Shown one piece after another: positions 1 to 9,230 of a DNA stretch of 14,509 nucleotides (the first letter of the stretch is position 1; every line of letters starts with the position of its first letter). The position numbers were made by a program, and so were the translations under genes. The notes below the pieces were generated by a model. It was given only the letters and a program-made list of their open reading frames with translations, was not told the DNA's origin and searched no databases. The DNA is from Flavobacteriaceae bacterium (GTDB lineage: Bacteria; Bacteroidota; Bacteroidia; Flavobacteriales; Flavobacteriaceae), in assembly GCA_026992695.1 (NCBI GenBank), contig JALWYP010000379.1, forward strand, positions 1-14,509. The letters are read 5' to 3'.

Positions 1-1752
1 TAGGGTTAAATCAAAAAATTCAAAGCCGTCACCCGGATTGTTGTAATCACACATTCGTAAGGGTTGCGGGTCTGCAATTAAAGGACTGTCGCGTACTTCT
101 AAATCTAAAGTCGTGGTACTGTAACAACTACTTATTAAGCTCTCTACGCGTACATAAACCACATCGTTATACTGTACATTATTTGTGTAAATCGTAGGTA
201 AGGGTAAGATGCCCGCATCGGCATTAAACTGAGTCTCGTGATAGGTCACTACTAAGTTTGGATCACCACCCGTAATAATCGCGTCCATGACACTTAAATC
301 AAAATCGAAAAATCCATCGTTGTTGTCGTCGCAGAGGATGTAAGTAGGCGGTACAGTAAATACAGGAGGAGCATCCAAAATTATTTCAAAATTTTGAGAA
401 GTATCAAAACATGCCGGGCTTGTATTATTCTCTATTCTAATATAGAGTGTCGTTGGTGAAGCTATGATGGTATAAGGGTTAGGTAAAGCTGCCGTATTAT
501 TATCGGCATCAACTTGAGTTAAATGATACGTTACAGTAAAATTCAATGGACTTTGCCCGTTTAACGCCATCGTATCAAACAGAGCCGGGAGGTTAACCAT
601 TTCTGTTCCGTCTTGATCTTGATCGCAGACCGGATAAGGATTGGGTGTTATGGCTCCGGCTGTTACAGCAGCATAGGTAATCTCAAAACAATCGGTTGCA
701 AAGCAAGTACCTGATAAATCTTCAATTCGTATACAAATAGTTTCGTTAGAACCTGTGATGGTATATGTTGAAGGAGTGGGTATTGGATTTGCTCCCGTAT
801 CTGCATCGGCTTGACTATTGTGATACGTAATATTATAATCTGCCGGATTTTGACTACCAAGAATTATAGGTGTGTTTACGGTTAAATCAAAAATTCCGGG
901 TGTAGTTCCGTCATCACAAATAAACAAATCGATTGCAGGAGCGTCAATGATGGGTTGCGGATAAAATGTGACCTCAAAAGGTATTATTTCGTTGGAAGGT
1001 GATAAAACACATTGATAGTTCCCTGTAACAGTTACATCTAAGGTTGGGTTTGTAGCTCCGGGAATATCAACATAAACACCCGAACCAATAGGATTTTCAA
1101 CTTGCCATTGATAAGAAGTAGCACCTATATTAGTCGCATCTAGTGTCACTGTTTCACCGTCACAAGCAGAAATAGTATTTAAAATGGTACAATCGGTACT
1201 TCCTGCTCCGGGGTCTCCGGCATTGGTTTGTTGTAATAAAATAAAACCAGCTCCTTGATCGAAATTTGTAATTAATAACACATAAATCTCTCCTGGTTGA
1301 GCATTGGGTATCGTAAAGCTTTCTATAGCAGCTGTTGAATAACTACAAGCTATTTCGTTAAATGACTGTAATTGTGTATAATCACATAAATCATCTCCTT
1401 GTGCAAAAGGTCCCCAACAAATAAAATCAACATCCAATCCTGTACCAACTGGATTTCCATTTACATCAAATTGTGTGTTTTGAATAATGTCAAAATCCAA
1501 ATCTCCTGCCTGATCAATTTGCAAATAGAACCAAGCTGGCCAAGGTTCAGAACCCAAACATCCATAATCGGGTCCTACTTCGGCAGTAGGTGTACAGTTG
1601 GGATCTGTATTATTACAATTGGGGAATATCAAAGCCTGATCACCCGAACAAAATGGTGTAATCTCACTACAAGTTCCACCTTGTCCATATGAAAAGTTAG
1701 ATAATAAAGAGAAAATAAAGATAAAGAATACCTTAGGGAAATATTTTTTCAT
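1..1752 (-). CDS. Large secreted Ig-like/repeat surface protein, probable T9SS client (N-terminal 584 aa; C-terminus outside window)
   Basis: The frame is open from the ATG at 1750-1752 to the left edge with no stop, so the gene is partial. Residues 1-24 form a signal peptide (KKY, a long Phe/Ile/Leu core, cleavage near SYGQ). Residues 25-185 are a Cys-rich, acidic domain (CSEITPFCSGDQ, FICWGPFAQGDDLCD) of the type seen at the N-terminus of flavobacterial gliding/adhesin-like proteins. Residues 187-265 resemble an Ig-like domain (CDGETVTLDA, SYQWQ, NYQCVLS). From about residue 270 a unit of 94-98 aa repeats, with a CDD/CDQ/CDY motif at Cys 279, 376, 474 and 568, then FDL, VTYH.TQ.DAD, PLP..YT and a Y/I-RIE strand. 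The acidic motifs could bind calcium. Family knowledge suggests a C-terminal T9SS sorting domain beyond the window, but this is inferred. It is transcribed divergently from folE. The substrate or role is unknown; adhesion or gliding is only a guess. Confidence 0.85.
   Translation of the reverse strand, partial: MKKYFPKVFFIFIFSLLSNFSYGQGGTCSEITPFCSGDQALIFPNCNNTDPNCTPTAEVGPDYGCLGSEPWPAWFYLQIDQAGDLDFDIIQNTQFDVNGNPVGTGLDVDFICWGPFAQGDDLCDYTQLQSFNEIACSYSTAAIESFTIPNAQPGEIYVLLITNFDQGAGFILLQQTNAGDPGAGSTDCTILNTISACDGETVTLDATNIGATSYQWQVENPIGSGVYVDIPGATNPTLDVTVTGNYQCVLSPSNEIIPFEVTFYPQPIIDAPAIDLFICDDGTTPGIFDLTVNTPIILGSQNPADYNITYHNSQADADTGANPIPTPSTYTITGSNETICIRIEDLSGTCFATDCFEITYAAVTAGAITPNPYPVCDQDQDGTEMVNLPALFDTMALNGQSPLNFTVTYHLTQVDADNNTAALPNPYTIIASPTTLYIRIENNTSPACFDTSQNFEIILDAPPVFTVPPTYILCDDNNDGFFDFDLSVMDAIITGGDPNLVVTYHETQFNADAGILPLPTIYTNNVQYNDVVYVRVESLISSCYSTTTLDLEVRDSPLIADPQPLRMCDYNNPGDGFEFFDLTL
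185..945 (-). repeat. Protein-level tandem repeats (~95-98 aa) inside the surface protein
   Basis: There are about two and a half complete units here, and a further unit is cut by the window's left edge. The anchor Cys residues (279, 376, 474, 568) are spaced 97, 98 and 94 residues apart. Each unit carries CD-x-D/N-x-DG, FDL, TYH-x-(S/T)Q-x-(D/N)AD, a PxP loop, YT, and RIE/RVE, then a second Cys. The units differ at most positions, so this is old duplication under structural constraint, not a recent DNA expansion. Confidence 0.75.
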
Positions 1753-1862
1753 AGCATCAAAAATAAATTAACCGCCGAAATTTAAGAAATAATTATGAAA
1801 TTTAAGAGAATTATTCATACAAAATAACAATCTACTATTTTTTCTCCATTCAGCTAAAAACG

Positions 1863-1870
1863 TATCTTTG
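1863..1870 (+). promoter_or_regulatory. folE promoter, -7 element TATCTTTG
   Basis: TATCTTTG matches the Bacteroidota -7 consensus TAnnTTTG exactly and ends 18 bp before the folE ATG at 1889. No clear TTG -33 element is present at the usual distance; the region upstream is T-rich. The in-frame TTG at 1868 lies inside this element, which argues against its use as a start codon. Confidence 0.6.
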
Positions 1871-1888
1871 CATTTTATTTTTAAAACT

Positions 1889-2566
1889 ATGGATTTAGAA
1901 AAACACCTAAAAGCAATTGAAGAATTAGGTAACAACCATATAGGAACGTCAACAAATACCCCTTTGCGGGATGATGCCTTTGCTATAAGTGATGAAGAAA
2001 AGATTTCTCTTATTAAGGAAGATGTTTTCCGTATTCTTCATACTTTGGGGATGGATTTAACCGATGATAGCCTGAAAGGAACACCGCTTAGAGTTGCTAA
2101 AATGTTTGTCAATGAACTATTTGGCGGATTAAACCCTGAGAACAAACCAAAATCTTCAACATTTGATAACAAATATAAATATGGCGAAATGTTGGTTGAA
2201 AAAAACATTACCCTATACTCTACTTGCGAACATCATTTGTTACCCATTGTGGGAAAAGCACATATTGCCTATATTTCCAGCGGGAAAGTAGTAGGACTTT
2301 CTAAAATGAACCGTATCGTAGATTATTTTGCCAAAAGACCGCAAGTTCAAGAACGCTTGACTATTCAAATTGTAGAAGAATTAAAAAAAGTACTTAATAC
2401 CCAAGATGTAGCTTGTGTTATTGATGCTAAACATCTTTGCGTAAATTCTAGAGGAATAAAAGATATAGATAGTAGCACCGTTACTGCCGAATTTGGCGGA
2501 AAATTTAAAAATTCGGAAACCAAACGTGAGTTTTTGGATTATATTAAAATGGAAACAGAGTATTAA
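1889..2566 (+). CDS. folE: GTP cyclohydrolase I
   Basis: Converts GTP to 7,8-dihydroneopterin triphosphate and formate, the first step of folate and pterin synthesis, as a cytosolic homodecamer. The protein is 225 aa from the ATG at 1889. The family signature is clear: STCEHHLLPIVGKAHIAY (residues 111-128), VGLSKMNRIVDYFAKRPQVQERLT (135-158) and KHLCVNSRGI (181-190). Zinc ligands by homology are C113, H116 and C184; the catalytic histidines would be H115 and H182. The residues after 190 (STVTAEFGGKF) match the conserved C-terminus. A longer reading from TTG 1868 would add seven residues, but that TTG is inside the -7 promoter element, and the ATG has an A-rich leader (TTAAAACT) typical of flavobacterial starts. 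First gene of a plus-strand run with cysS 73 bp downstream. Confidence 0.95.
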   Translation: MDLEKHLKAIEELGNNHIGTSTNTPLRDDAFAISDEEKISLIKEDVFRILHTLGMDLTDDSLKGTPLRVAKMFVNELFGGLNPENKPKSSTFDNKYKYGEMLVEKNITLYSTCEHHLLPIVGKAHIAYISSGKVVGLSKMNRIVDYFAKRPQVQERLTIQIVEELKKVLNTQDVACVIDAKHLCVNSRGIKDIDSSTVTAEFGGKFKNSETKREFLDYIKMETEY

Positions 2567-2639
2567 ATAGAAGAAAAAACATTCACAAGACTCTGTACAA
2601 CAACACGTTCATGTTGCGCATTCAAACCTAAAAAATACA

Positions 2640-4112
<1,473 letters not shown>

Positions 4113-4134
4113 CCGAGCACTGAGACATAAAAAA

Positions 4135-4380
4135 ATGAAAAAAATACTTGTTTTTCCTTTTGTTTTAATAATAAGGTTTTATCAACTGGTGCTCTCTCCT
4201 ATCTTACCCTCAACGTGCCGATATAACCCCACTTGTTCGCATTACAGCTTAGAAGCTTTACAAAAACATGGTCTTTTTAAAGGGGGTTGGCTGGCAATAA
4301 AACGAATAGGAAGTTGCCACCCTTGGGGCGGAAGCGGTTACGACCCTGTTCCATCAAAAAACAATAAAGAGAAGAAGTAA
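4135..4380 (+). CDS. yidD: Membrane protein insertion efficiency factor YidD
   Basis: A short (81 aa) membrane-associated protein that helps YidC insert membrane proteins; the mechanism is not fully settled. All family motifs are present: an N-terminal hydrophobic/amphipathic segment (residues 4-24) with RFYQLVLSP (14-22), [15 protein letters not shown] (28-42), and [17 protein letters not shown] (57-73). The three conserved cysteines are C28, C34 and C61. In many bacteria yidD sits beside rnpA and yidC; here it lies between cysS and lgt, which places it with other envelope-biogenesis genes. The ATG follows an A-rich leader (ACATAAAAAA). It is probably translated from the cysS transcript. Confidence 0.95.
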   Translation: MKKILVFPFVLIIRFYQLVLSPILPSTCRYNPTCSHYSLEALQKHGLFKGGWLAIKRIGSCHPWGGSGYDPVPSKNNKEKK

Positions 4381-4393
4381 GTTTTGCAACCCC

Positions 4394-4412
4394 AATTACC
4401 TTTTTGGTAATT
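4394..4412 (+). terminator. Small hairpin between yidD and lgt (weak terminator or attenuator candidate)
   Basis: AATTACC (4394-4400), a TTTTT loop and GGTAATT (4406-4412) form a perfect 7-bp stem 13 bp after the yidD stop. The tract after it is TCTAAAAAAT, not a run of T, so intrinsic termination would be weak. Together with the TATATTTA (4462-4469) just upstream of lgt, it may mark a transcript boundary. Confidence 0.35.
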
Positions 4413-4485
4413 TCTAAAAAATATTAACTAGTAAATTTTAGATGAAATTAAATAGCTTTTCTATATTTACAGTAAAATTATTAGT

Positions 4486-5307
4486 ATGCATTTTTTAAGT
4501 TTTACTTGGGATCCTTCAGAAGGTATTGACCTGGGTTTTTTTATGATACGTTATTACAGCCTAATGTTTGTAATCGCCTTTGTTTTAGGATGGTATATTA
4601 TGAAAAAGATATACTCACGAGAAGGATTATCGCAAGAAAAACTAGATAGTTTGTTTATCTATATGGTTGTTGCAATTTTACTTGGAGCTCGATTGGGTCA
4701 TGTTATTTTTTACCAACCCGAATTATTTACGCAAGACCCCTTGTCAATCTTATTACCCATTCGCACAGTCCCAACCTTTAAGTTTACAGGTTTTCAAGGA
4801 CTGGCAAGTCATGGTGCTGCCATAGCTGTTATTATTGCTATGTATTATTACAGTAAGAAAGTGCTTCAAAAACCCATCCTATGGATTTTAGACAGAGTGG
4901 TGATTCCGGTGGCTAGCGGTGCTATATTTGTAAGAATAGGAAACTTTATAAATTCAGAGATTATCGGTAAACCAACGACTGGTGATTTTGGAGTTATTTT
5001 TAAACAATTAGGTGAAGATTTTCCCAGACATCCCGCCCAACTTTACGAATCATTCTGCTATGTATTTGTGTTTTTAATATTGTGGTTTGTTTATTGGAAA
5101 ACAGACAAAAGAAAGCAACTCGGTTTTTTATTCGGGTTATTTTTAGTTTTACTATGGACGGTTCGGTTTTTTGTAGAATTTATGAAAGAAGCACAAGTTG
5201 ATGAACGAGCAGATTGGTTGTTAAACACCGGACAATTACTCAGTATTCCGTTTATTATAATAGGAATTTACTTTATTGTTGCTTCCAAAAAAAGAATTAG
5301 TAAATAA
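4486..5307 (+). CDS. lgt: Prolipoprotein diacylglyceryl transferase
   Basis: Inner-membrane enzyme that transfers diacylglycerol from phosphatidylglycerol to the lipobox cysteine of prolipoproteins, the first step of lipoprotein maturation. The protein is 273 aa with about seven hydrophobic segments. The Lgt signature is VRIGNFINSEIIGKPT (149-164), followed by RHPAQLYES (181-189). GLASHGAA supplies His109, and R150, N153 and R227 (TVRFFVEF) match residues known to matter in the family. The C-terminal LLNTGQLLSIPFIIIG is typical. A TATATTTA (4462-4469) 16 bp before the ATG is one base off the -7 consensus, so lgt may have its own weak promoter. Its stop overlaps the start of the DUF192 lipoprotein (TAATG), so these two are translationally coupled. 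Confidence 0.96.
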   Translation: MHFLSFTWDPSEGIDLGFFMIRYYSLMFVIAFVLGWYIMKKIYSREGLSQEKLDSLFIYMVVAILLGARLGHVIFYQPELFTQDPLSILLPIRTVPTFKFTGFQGLASHGAAIAVIIAMYYYSKKVLQKPILWILDRVVIPVASGAIFVRIGNFINSEIIGKPTTGDFGVIFKQLGEDFPRHPAQLYESFCYVFVFLILWFVYWKTDKRKQLGFLFGLFLVLLWTVRFFVEFMKEAQVDERADWLLNTGQLLSIPFIIIGIYFIVASKKRISK

Positions 5308-5783
5308 TGCGATTTGTTGTTTTATTTTCCATAGGTGTTATTTTAACAAGCTGTAAAGAAAACACTTCTACAAAGGTATTAACCAAAGAAATCGTTTTTA
5401 AAAAAGAAGGAACCGCTGTACTAAAAAAAGTTAAAACCGATTCGATTATTGCCAATTTAGATATTGAAATTGCCGATGATGAATACCAACGTCAAACGGG
5501 TTTAATGTACCGACATTCAATGAAAAACCATCAAGCAATGCTTTTTATTTTTAAAGATGAAAGACCTCGTTCTTTTTATATGAAAAACACCGAAATTTCG
5601 TTAGACATCATCTATTTAAACAAGAACAAGCAAATTGTAAGCATTCAAAAAAATGCAAAACCTTATGACGAAACTTCGTTACCTTCACAAAAAGCAGCTC
5701 AATATGTTTTAGAAGTAAATTCCGGATTAAGCGATAAATGGAATCTTAAAACAGGAGATTTGATTGAATTTTCCGGTATATAA
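5307..5783 (+). CDS. DUF192-domain lipoprotein
   Basis: 158 aa. The N-terminus is a short lipoprotein signal with lipobox LTSC (Cys16), then a Lys/Thr-rich linker and a DUF192 domain (about residues 48-158). Recognisable DUF192 features are the RQTGLMYR segment (62-69), MLFIF (78-82), FYMKNTEISLDIIYLNKNKQI (90-110) and VLEVNSGLSDKWNLKTGD (134-151). The domain's biochemical function is not established. The start overlaps the lgt stop by one base, so it is translated together with the enzyme that would lipidate it. The signal is brief, with a single Arg before the hydrophobic core. An alternative, longer start is excluded because upstream sequence is the lgt coding region in another frame. It ends before a strong shared terminator. 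Confidence 0.88.
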   Translation: MRFVVLFSIGVILTSCKENTSTKVLTKEIVFKKEGTAVLKKVKTDSIIANLDIEIADDEYQRQTGLMYRHSMKNHQAMLFIFKDERPRSFYMKNTEISLDIIYLNKNKQIVSIQKNAKPYDETSLPSQKAAQYVLEVNSGLSDKWNLKTGDLIEFSGI

Positions 5784-5801
5784 TGTTTCTGAAAAGCAAA
5801 C

Positions 5802-5839
5802 AAAAAAGCTATTTTCTGAAATAAGAAAATAGCTTTTTT
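5802..5839. terminator. Bidirectional intrinsic terminator between DUF192 gene and secDF
   Basis: A perfect 16-bp inverted repeat, AAAAAAGCTATTTTCT (5802-5817) and AGAAAATAGCTTTTTT (5824-5839), with a 6-nt loop. The arm ends give a T run on both strands, so it can stop the plus-strand lgt transcript and the minus-strand secDF transcript that converge here. Confidence 0.85.
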
Positions 5840-5859
5840 AATTAGACAGTATGTAAATT

Positions 5860-8800
5860 TTAAGATACCTCTTCCTCTTCTTCTTTCTTGTCTTCTAACA
5901 AATCGGAAGCTTTGTCTTTTACAGCATCATACATAAGTGGTGTTGCAATAAATAAAGATGAATAGGTTCCTACAACAACACCTATAATCAATGCGAAAAT
6001 TAATCCTTTAATAGATTCTGCACCAAAGAAAAAGATAGACAACAATACGATTAACGTTGTAAATGACGTATTAAGCGTACGGCTTAAGGTACTGCTTAAC
6101 GCCTTATTAATTACCTTGTTAAACTTCCAAGTTGTATGCTCGTTAAAAAATTCACGAATACGGTCAAAAATCACCACCGTATCATTTAAAGAATACCCAA
6201 TTACAGTTAATATTGCCGCAATAAACGATTGGTCTATTTCCATTTCAAATGGCATTATTTTATACGTAAGTGAGAAAACTCCCAGAACGATAAGCACATC
6301 ATGAAAAACGGCTGCTACAGCACCAAGACCAAATTGCCATCTTTTAAATCGTAACAAGATGTATAAGAACACAACAATTAATGAGCCTAATACAGCCCAA
6401 AAAGATGCTTTTTTAATATCATCGGCAATGGTTGGACTTACTTTATAGCTTTCCATTCTTCCGGCTATCTTATGCTCATCATCGCTCTTAAATTGCTCTA
6501 GGGTCATTCCTTCAGGAAGGTGTGATTTTACAGCTTCGTATAGTTTTTGTTCTATTTCATCATCTACATCGGTGCCGGTTTCATTTACTTTGTATTTGGT
6601 AGTAACTTTTAATTGGTTATTTCCTCCAAATGTTTTGGCTTCGGCACTACCAAAAACTTTTATTAAATCTTCTTCAACTTTATTAGCATCAACATCTTTT
6701 GCAAATCGTACCGTATAGGTTCTTCCTCCTACAAAATCGACACCTTGATTTAAGCCTAATGTAAATAACGATCCCAAACTCATTAAAATCAATAATCCTG
6801 AAATTACATAAGCCATTTTACGTTTCTTCAAGAAATTGATATCAATATCCATCAAGAAGTTTTTAGTAAATGAAGTAGAACATGGCAATGGTTTGCCGTT
6901 TTTAGTATAACCGTCTATAAACAATCTAGTAACAAATATTGCTGTAAATAATGAAGTTGCAATACCTATTAATAGGGTGGTGGCAAAACCTTGAATAGGT
7001 CCTGTACCAAAAACCAACAGAATAATACCGGTTAAACCTGTTGTAACGTTTGCATCTAAGATAGAAGAAAGTGCATTGCTAAAACCATCGTTAATGGCAT
7101 CTTTTTGCGATTTACCCTTCCGGAGTTCTTCTTTAATACGCTCAAAGATAAGCACGTTAGCATCTACAGACATACCAATGGTAAGAATAATACCTGCAAT
7201 ACCCGGTAAGGTAAGTACGGCTCCCAGTCCGGCTAAAATTCCGAAAATAAATAAGATGTTTACAACTAGAGCTATATCGGCAAAAAGACCTGCTCTACCG
7301 TAGTAAAAAATCATCCAAATAAGAACAAATCCTATGGCTAGTAAGAAGGAGAAAATTCCGCTATTAATAGCTTCTTGTCCTAAGGTAGGACCTACTACTT
7401 CTCCTTGAATAATTTCTGCTGATGCCGGTAATTTACCTGCACGTAATACGTTTGCTAAATCCTGTCCCTCCAGTACTGTAAAATTACCTGAAATTTGGCT
7501 TCTACCTCCCGAAATGGCTCCGCTGGTAACACCCGGTGCCGAATAAACAATATCATCTAAAACAATAGCTATTTGGCTTTGGTTTTTATAAGCATCGCCT
7601 GTCATTTTCTCCCAAACTTTAGCTCCCATTCCGTTCATTTGCATACTTACCACAACTCTACCTAATTGATCATAGGTTTGTTGAGCATCTACAATAACTC
7701 CGCCTGCTAAAGGAGGAATATTATCTCTATTAGATTTAAGTGCATATAACGATGTTACGTCTTCTTTAACTTGGTCATTATACTCGGGTAATCCCCATAC
7801 AAATTTTGCAAAACGCTGTTCATTAGGCAATAATGCTCTAACCTGAGGCATTTTTAAGTAACTGTTAATAACCGAAGTATCTTTTAGTTTAAAAGTTGCA
7901 ATAACAGGACCTCCTTGGTAACCCGGAGAAATCATTCTAGAAAAAATAGGATTTTGTTTGGCTGTATCAAGCGAATCTGTTACATCTTCACCCCCTATAA
8001 GCTCTTCGAGTTCACTATCACCTGTTTTGGTGGTGTCTTGTACTTTTTCTGTTTTGGTTTCATCTTTGGTAAGTTCTCTAACAAGGTCATTTGCTTGTTG
8101 TAAAAAACCAGCCATTTCATCAAATTTATATACATCCCAAAACTCTAATTGAGCTGTACTTTGAAGTAGTTTTTTAACCCGTTCTACATCTTTAGCTCCC
8201 GGAAGTTCAACTAAAATTCGTGCTGATTTTCCAATACGCTGTATGTTGGGTTGCGTAACTCCAAACTTATCGATACGTTTTCTAAGCACCTCAAAAGCTG
8301 CCGTAATAGATTCGTCTATCTTTCGTTCGATAACAGGCTTAATCTCCTCATTAGTCATATTTGAGTTTACAACATCTTCTAAGTTTTTATTGAAGAAGAT
8401 ATCTGGAGATGCCAATTTATTATCGCCAGGAAGAGCCTCAAATGCCTTAAAAAAGGATTCTAAATAGGTGTCTTGGCTATTTTTTTGAAGAACATTGGCT
8501 TCATTTAAAGCTTGATTAAAAGCCGGATCTTTAGAGTTGTTTGCCAATCCTCTTAAAATATCTTTAACCGAAATTTGAAGAATAACATTAATCCCTCCTT
8601 TTAAATCGAGACCTTTGTTAAGTTCTTTTTCTTTAGCGGTTTTATAATCCACCCCAAACATAATGGGTTGGTTGGCTATAGAGTCTAGGTAAGCTACTTC
8701 GGCTGCTTGTCGTTCTTTGGGTTGATTTTCAGAAAAATTATTTACAGCATAAGCCTTTGCTTCTTTCTCCGCTTTATTAGCAATATAGGTATAGGAGAGT

Positions 8801-8862
8801 TGGTATATACTTACCAATCCGAACAATATTGCAAACAATCTAATAAGTCCTTTATTTTGCAT
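5860..8862 (-). CDS. secDF: Fused protein translocase subunit SecDF
   Basis: 1000 aa; SecD and SecF joined in one chain, the usual Bacteroidota arrangement. It uses the proton gradient to pull preproteins out of the SecYEG channel on the periplasmic side. SecD half: TM1 (about residues 6-27), GLDLKGGINVILQISV (84-99), the P1 domain with RIDKFGVTQPNIQRIG (196-211), then TM segments from about 500 with TLPGIAGIILTIGMSVDANVLIFERIKEE (551-579). SecF half: TM near 683-703, GVDFVGGRTY (707-716), and GYSLNDTVVIFDRIRE (889-904) plus STLSRTLNTS (924-933). D567, D894 and R928 are the likely counterparts of the proton-relay residues known from Thermus SecDF; this assignment is by motif only. A Thr/Glu/Asp-rich stretch (265-303) lies in the P1 region and the C-terminus ends in an acidic run of Glu. 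The promoter is at 8912-8942. Confidence 0.97.
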   Translation of the reverse strand: MQNKGLIRLFAILFGLVSIYQLSYTYIANKAEKEAKAYAVNNFSENQPKERQAAEVAYLDSIANQPIMFGVDYKTAKEKELNKGLDLKGGINVILQISVKDILRGLANNSKDPAFNQALNEANVLQKNSQDTYLESFFKAFEALPGDNKLASPDIFFNKNLEDVVNSNMTNEEIKPVIERKIDESITAAFEVLRKRIDKFGVTQPNIQRIGKSARILVELPGAKDVERVKKLLQSTAQLEFWDVYKFDEMAGFLQQANDLVRELTKDETKTEKVQDTTKTGDSELEELIGGEDVTDSLDTAKQNPIFSRMISPGYQGGPVIATFKLKDTSVINSYLKMPQVRALLPNEQRFAKFVWGLPEYNDQVKEDVTSLYALKSNRDNIPPLAGGVIVDAQQTYDQLGRVVVSMQMNGMGAKVWEKMTGDAYKNQSQIAIVLDDIVYSAPGVTSGAISGGRSQISGNFTVLEGQDLANVLRAGKLPASAEIIQGEVVGPTLGQEAINSGIFSFLLAIGFVLIWMIFYYGRAGLFADIALVVNILFIFGILAGLGAVLTLPGIAGIILTIGMSVDANVLIFERIKEELRKGKSQKDAINDGFSNALSSILDANVTTGLTGIILLVFGTGPIQGFATTLLIGIATSLFTAIFVTRLFIDGYTKNGKPLPCSTSFTKNFLMDIDINFLKKRKMAYVISGLLILMSLGSLFTLGLNQGVDFVGGRTYTVRFAKDVDANKVEEDLIKVFGSAEAKTFGGNNQLKVTTKYKVNETGTDVDDEIEQKLYEAVKSHLPEGMTLEQFKSDDEHKIAGRMESYKVSPTIADDIKKASFWAVLGSLIVVFLYILLRFKRWQFGLGAVAAVFHDVLIVLGVFSLTYKIMPFEMEIDQSFIAAILTVIGYSLNDTVVIFDRIREFFNEHTTWKFNKVINKALSSTLSRTLNTSFTTLIVLLSIFFFGAESIKGLIFALIIGVVVGTYSSLFIATPLMYDAVKDKASDLLEDKKEEEEEVS

Positions 8863-8911
8863 TCTTATAGGTGTTTAGTCTAGTTTTTGACGTCATTTTT
8901 TTTCAAGACTG

Positions 8912-8942
8912 CAAATATAGGTTTTCAAAAAGGAAATGGCAA
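8912..8942 (-). promoter_or_regulatory. secDF promoter (TTG-N20-TATATTTG)
   Basis: Read on the minus strand, TTG (8940-8942), a 20-bp spacer and TATATTTG (8912-8919) match the Bacteroidota vegetative promoter (TTG, 17-23 bp, TAnnTTTG) exactly. It sits about 50 bp before the secDF ATG at 8862 and leaves a 5' leader of roughly 40 nt. It is the best complete promoter in the window. Confidence 0.75.
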
Positions 8943-8980
8943 TTATTTTTTTCTTAAATAGTTAACCAAGGTTTTTGGTT

Positions 8981-9021
8981 CCTACCTGCGGTAGGCAAGT
9001 CTGGTTTCTGGTTTCTGGTTT
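8981..9021. repeat. Composite repeat copy A: palindrome plus three CTGGTTT units
   Basis: CCTACCTGCGGTAGG (8981-8995) is a 6-bp inverted repeat with a TGC loop. It is followed by CAAGT and then three perfect copies of CTGGTTT (9001-9021). The 15-base core TGCGGTAGGCAAGTC (8987-9001) recurs exactly at 9242-9256. Confidence 0.8.
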
Positions 9022-9022
9022 T

Positions 9023-9060
9023 CAGTTGGCAGTATTCAGTTCGCAGTATCCAGTTGGTAT
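9023..9060. repeat. 14-bp tandem repeat, 2.7 copies
   Basis: CAGTTGGCAGTATT (9023-9036), CAGTTCGCAGTATC (9037-9050) and CAGTTGGTAT (9051-9060) follow directly after the CTGGTTT array. The period is exactly twice that of the adjacent 7-mer. Confidence 0.75.
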
Positions 9061-9144
9061 TAGTTGTGAGGTATGAGGGATTAGATATGAGTTTAGAATT
9101 AATTTTTCAATCATAATCTACTTTTGATTGGCAGGCTCAAATCT

Positions 9145-9166
9145 TCAATCGAGAAAATTGTCAATC
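9145..9166. repeat. 22-bp direct repeat, first copy
   Basis: The 22 bases here (TCAATCGAG... ending ...TTGTCAATC) are identical to those at 9332-9353. Each copy contains CAAT...ATTG and starts and ends with TCAATC. Confidence 0.8.
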
Positions 9167-9199
9167 GAAAAAATATTCTTTTTCCGGTATTCTCGATAC

Positions 9200-9215
9200 A
9201 TTCAACAAGTTGAAT
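9200..9215. repeat. Short palindrome ATTCAACAAGTTGAAT
   Basis: A perfect 7-bp inverted repeat with an AA centre, flanked by CGATAC on the left and ACTCGA on the right, which extends partial symmetry. It could be a protein-binding site or simply part of the degenerate repeat block. Confidence 0.45.
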
Positions 9216-9230
9216 ACTCGAACACCTTTT

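Noticed and set aside
1399..1692. 97-codon open frame on the plus strand opposite the repeat protein
   Set aside because: It is antisense to a gene with a clear signal peptide and domain pattern, and its translation resembles no protein.
1758..1765. TATTTTTG on the minus strand as promoter of the repeat protein
   Set aside because: It matches TAnnTTTG but ends only 5 bp before the ATG and has no TTG at -33; in such AT-rich sequence it is probably chance.
1868..1888. Upstream TTG start for folE
   Set aside because: It lies inside the TATCTTTG promoter element and the seven added residues are not conserved FolE sequence as far as I know; ATG 1889 is preferred.
2600..2620. Hairpin CAACA...TGTTG upstream of cysS as a T-box or attenuator
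   Set aside because: The stem is only 5 bp, with no antiterminator alternative or T run; T-boxes are also not expected in Bacteroidota.
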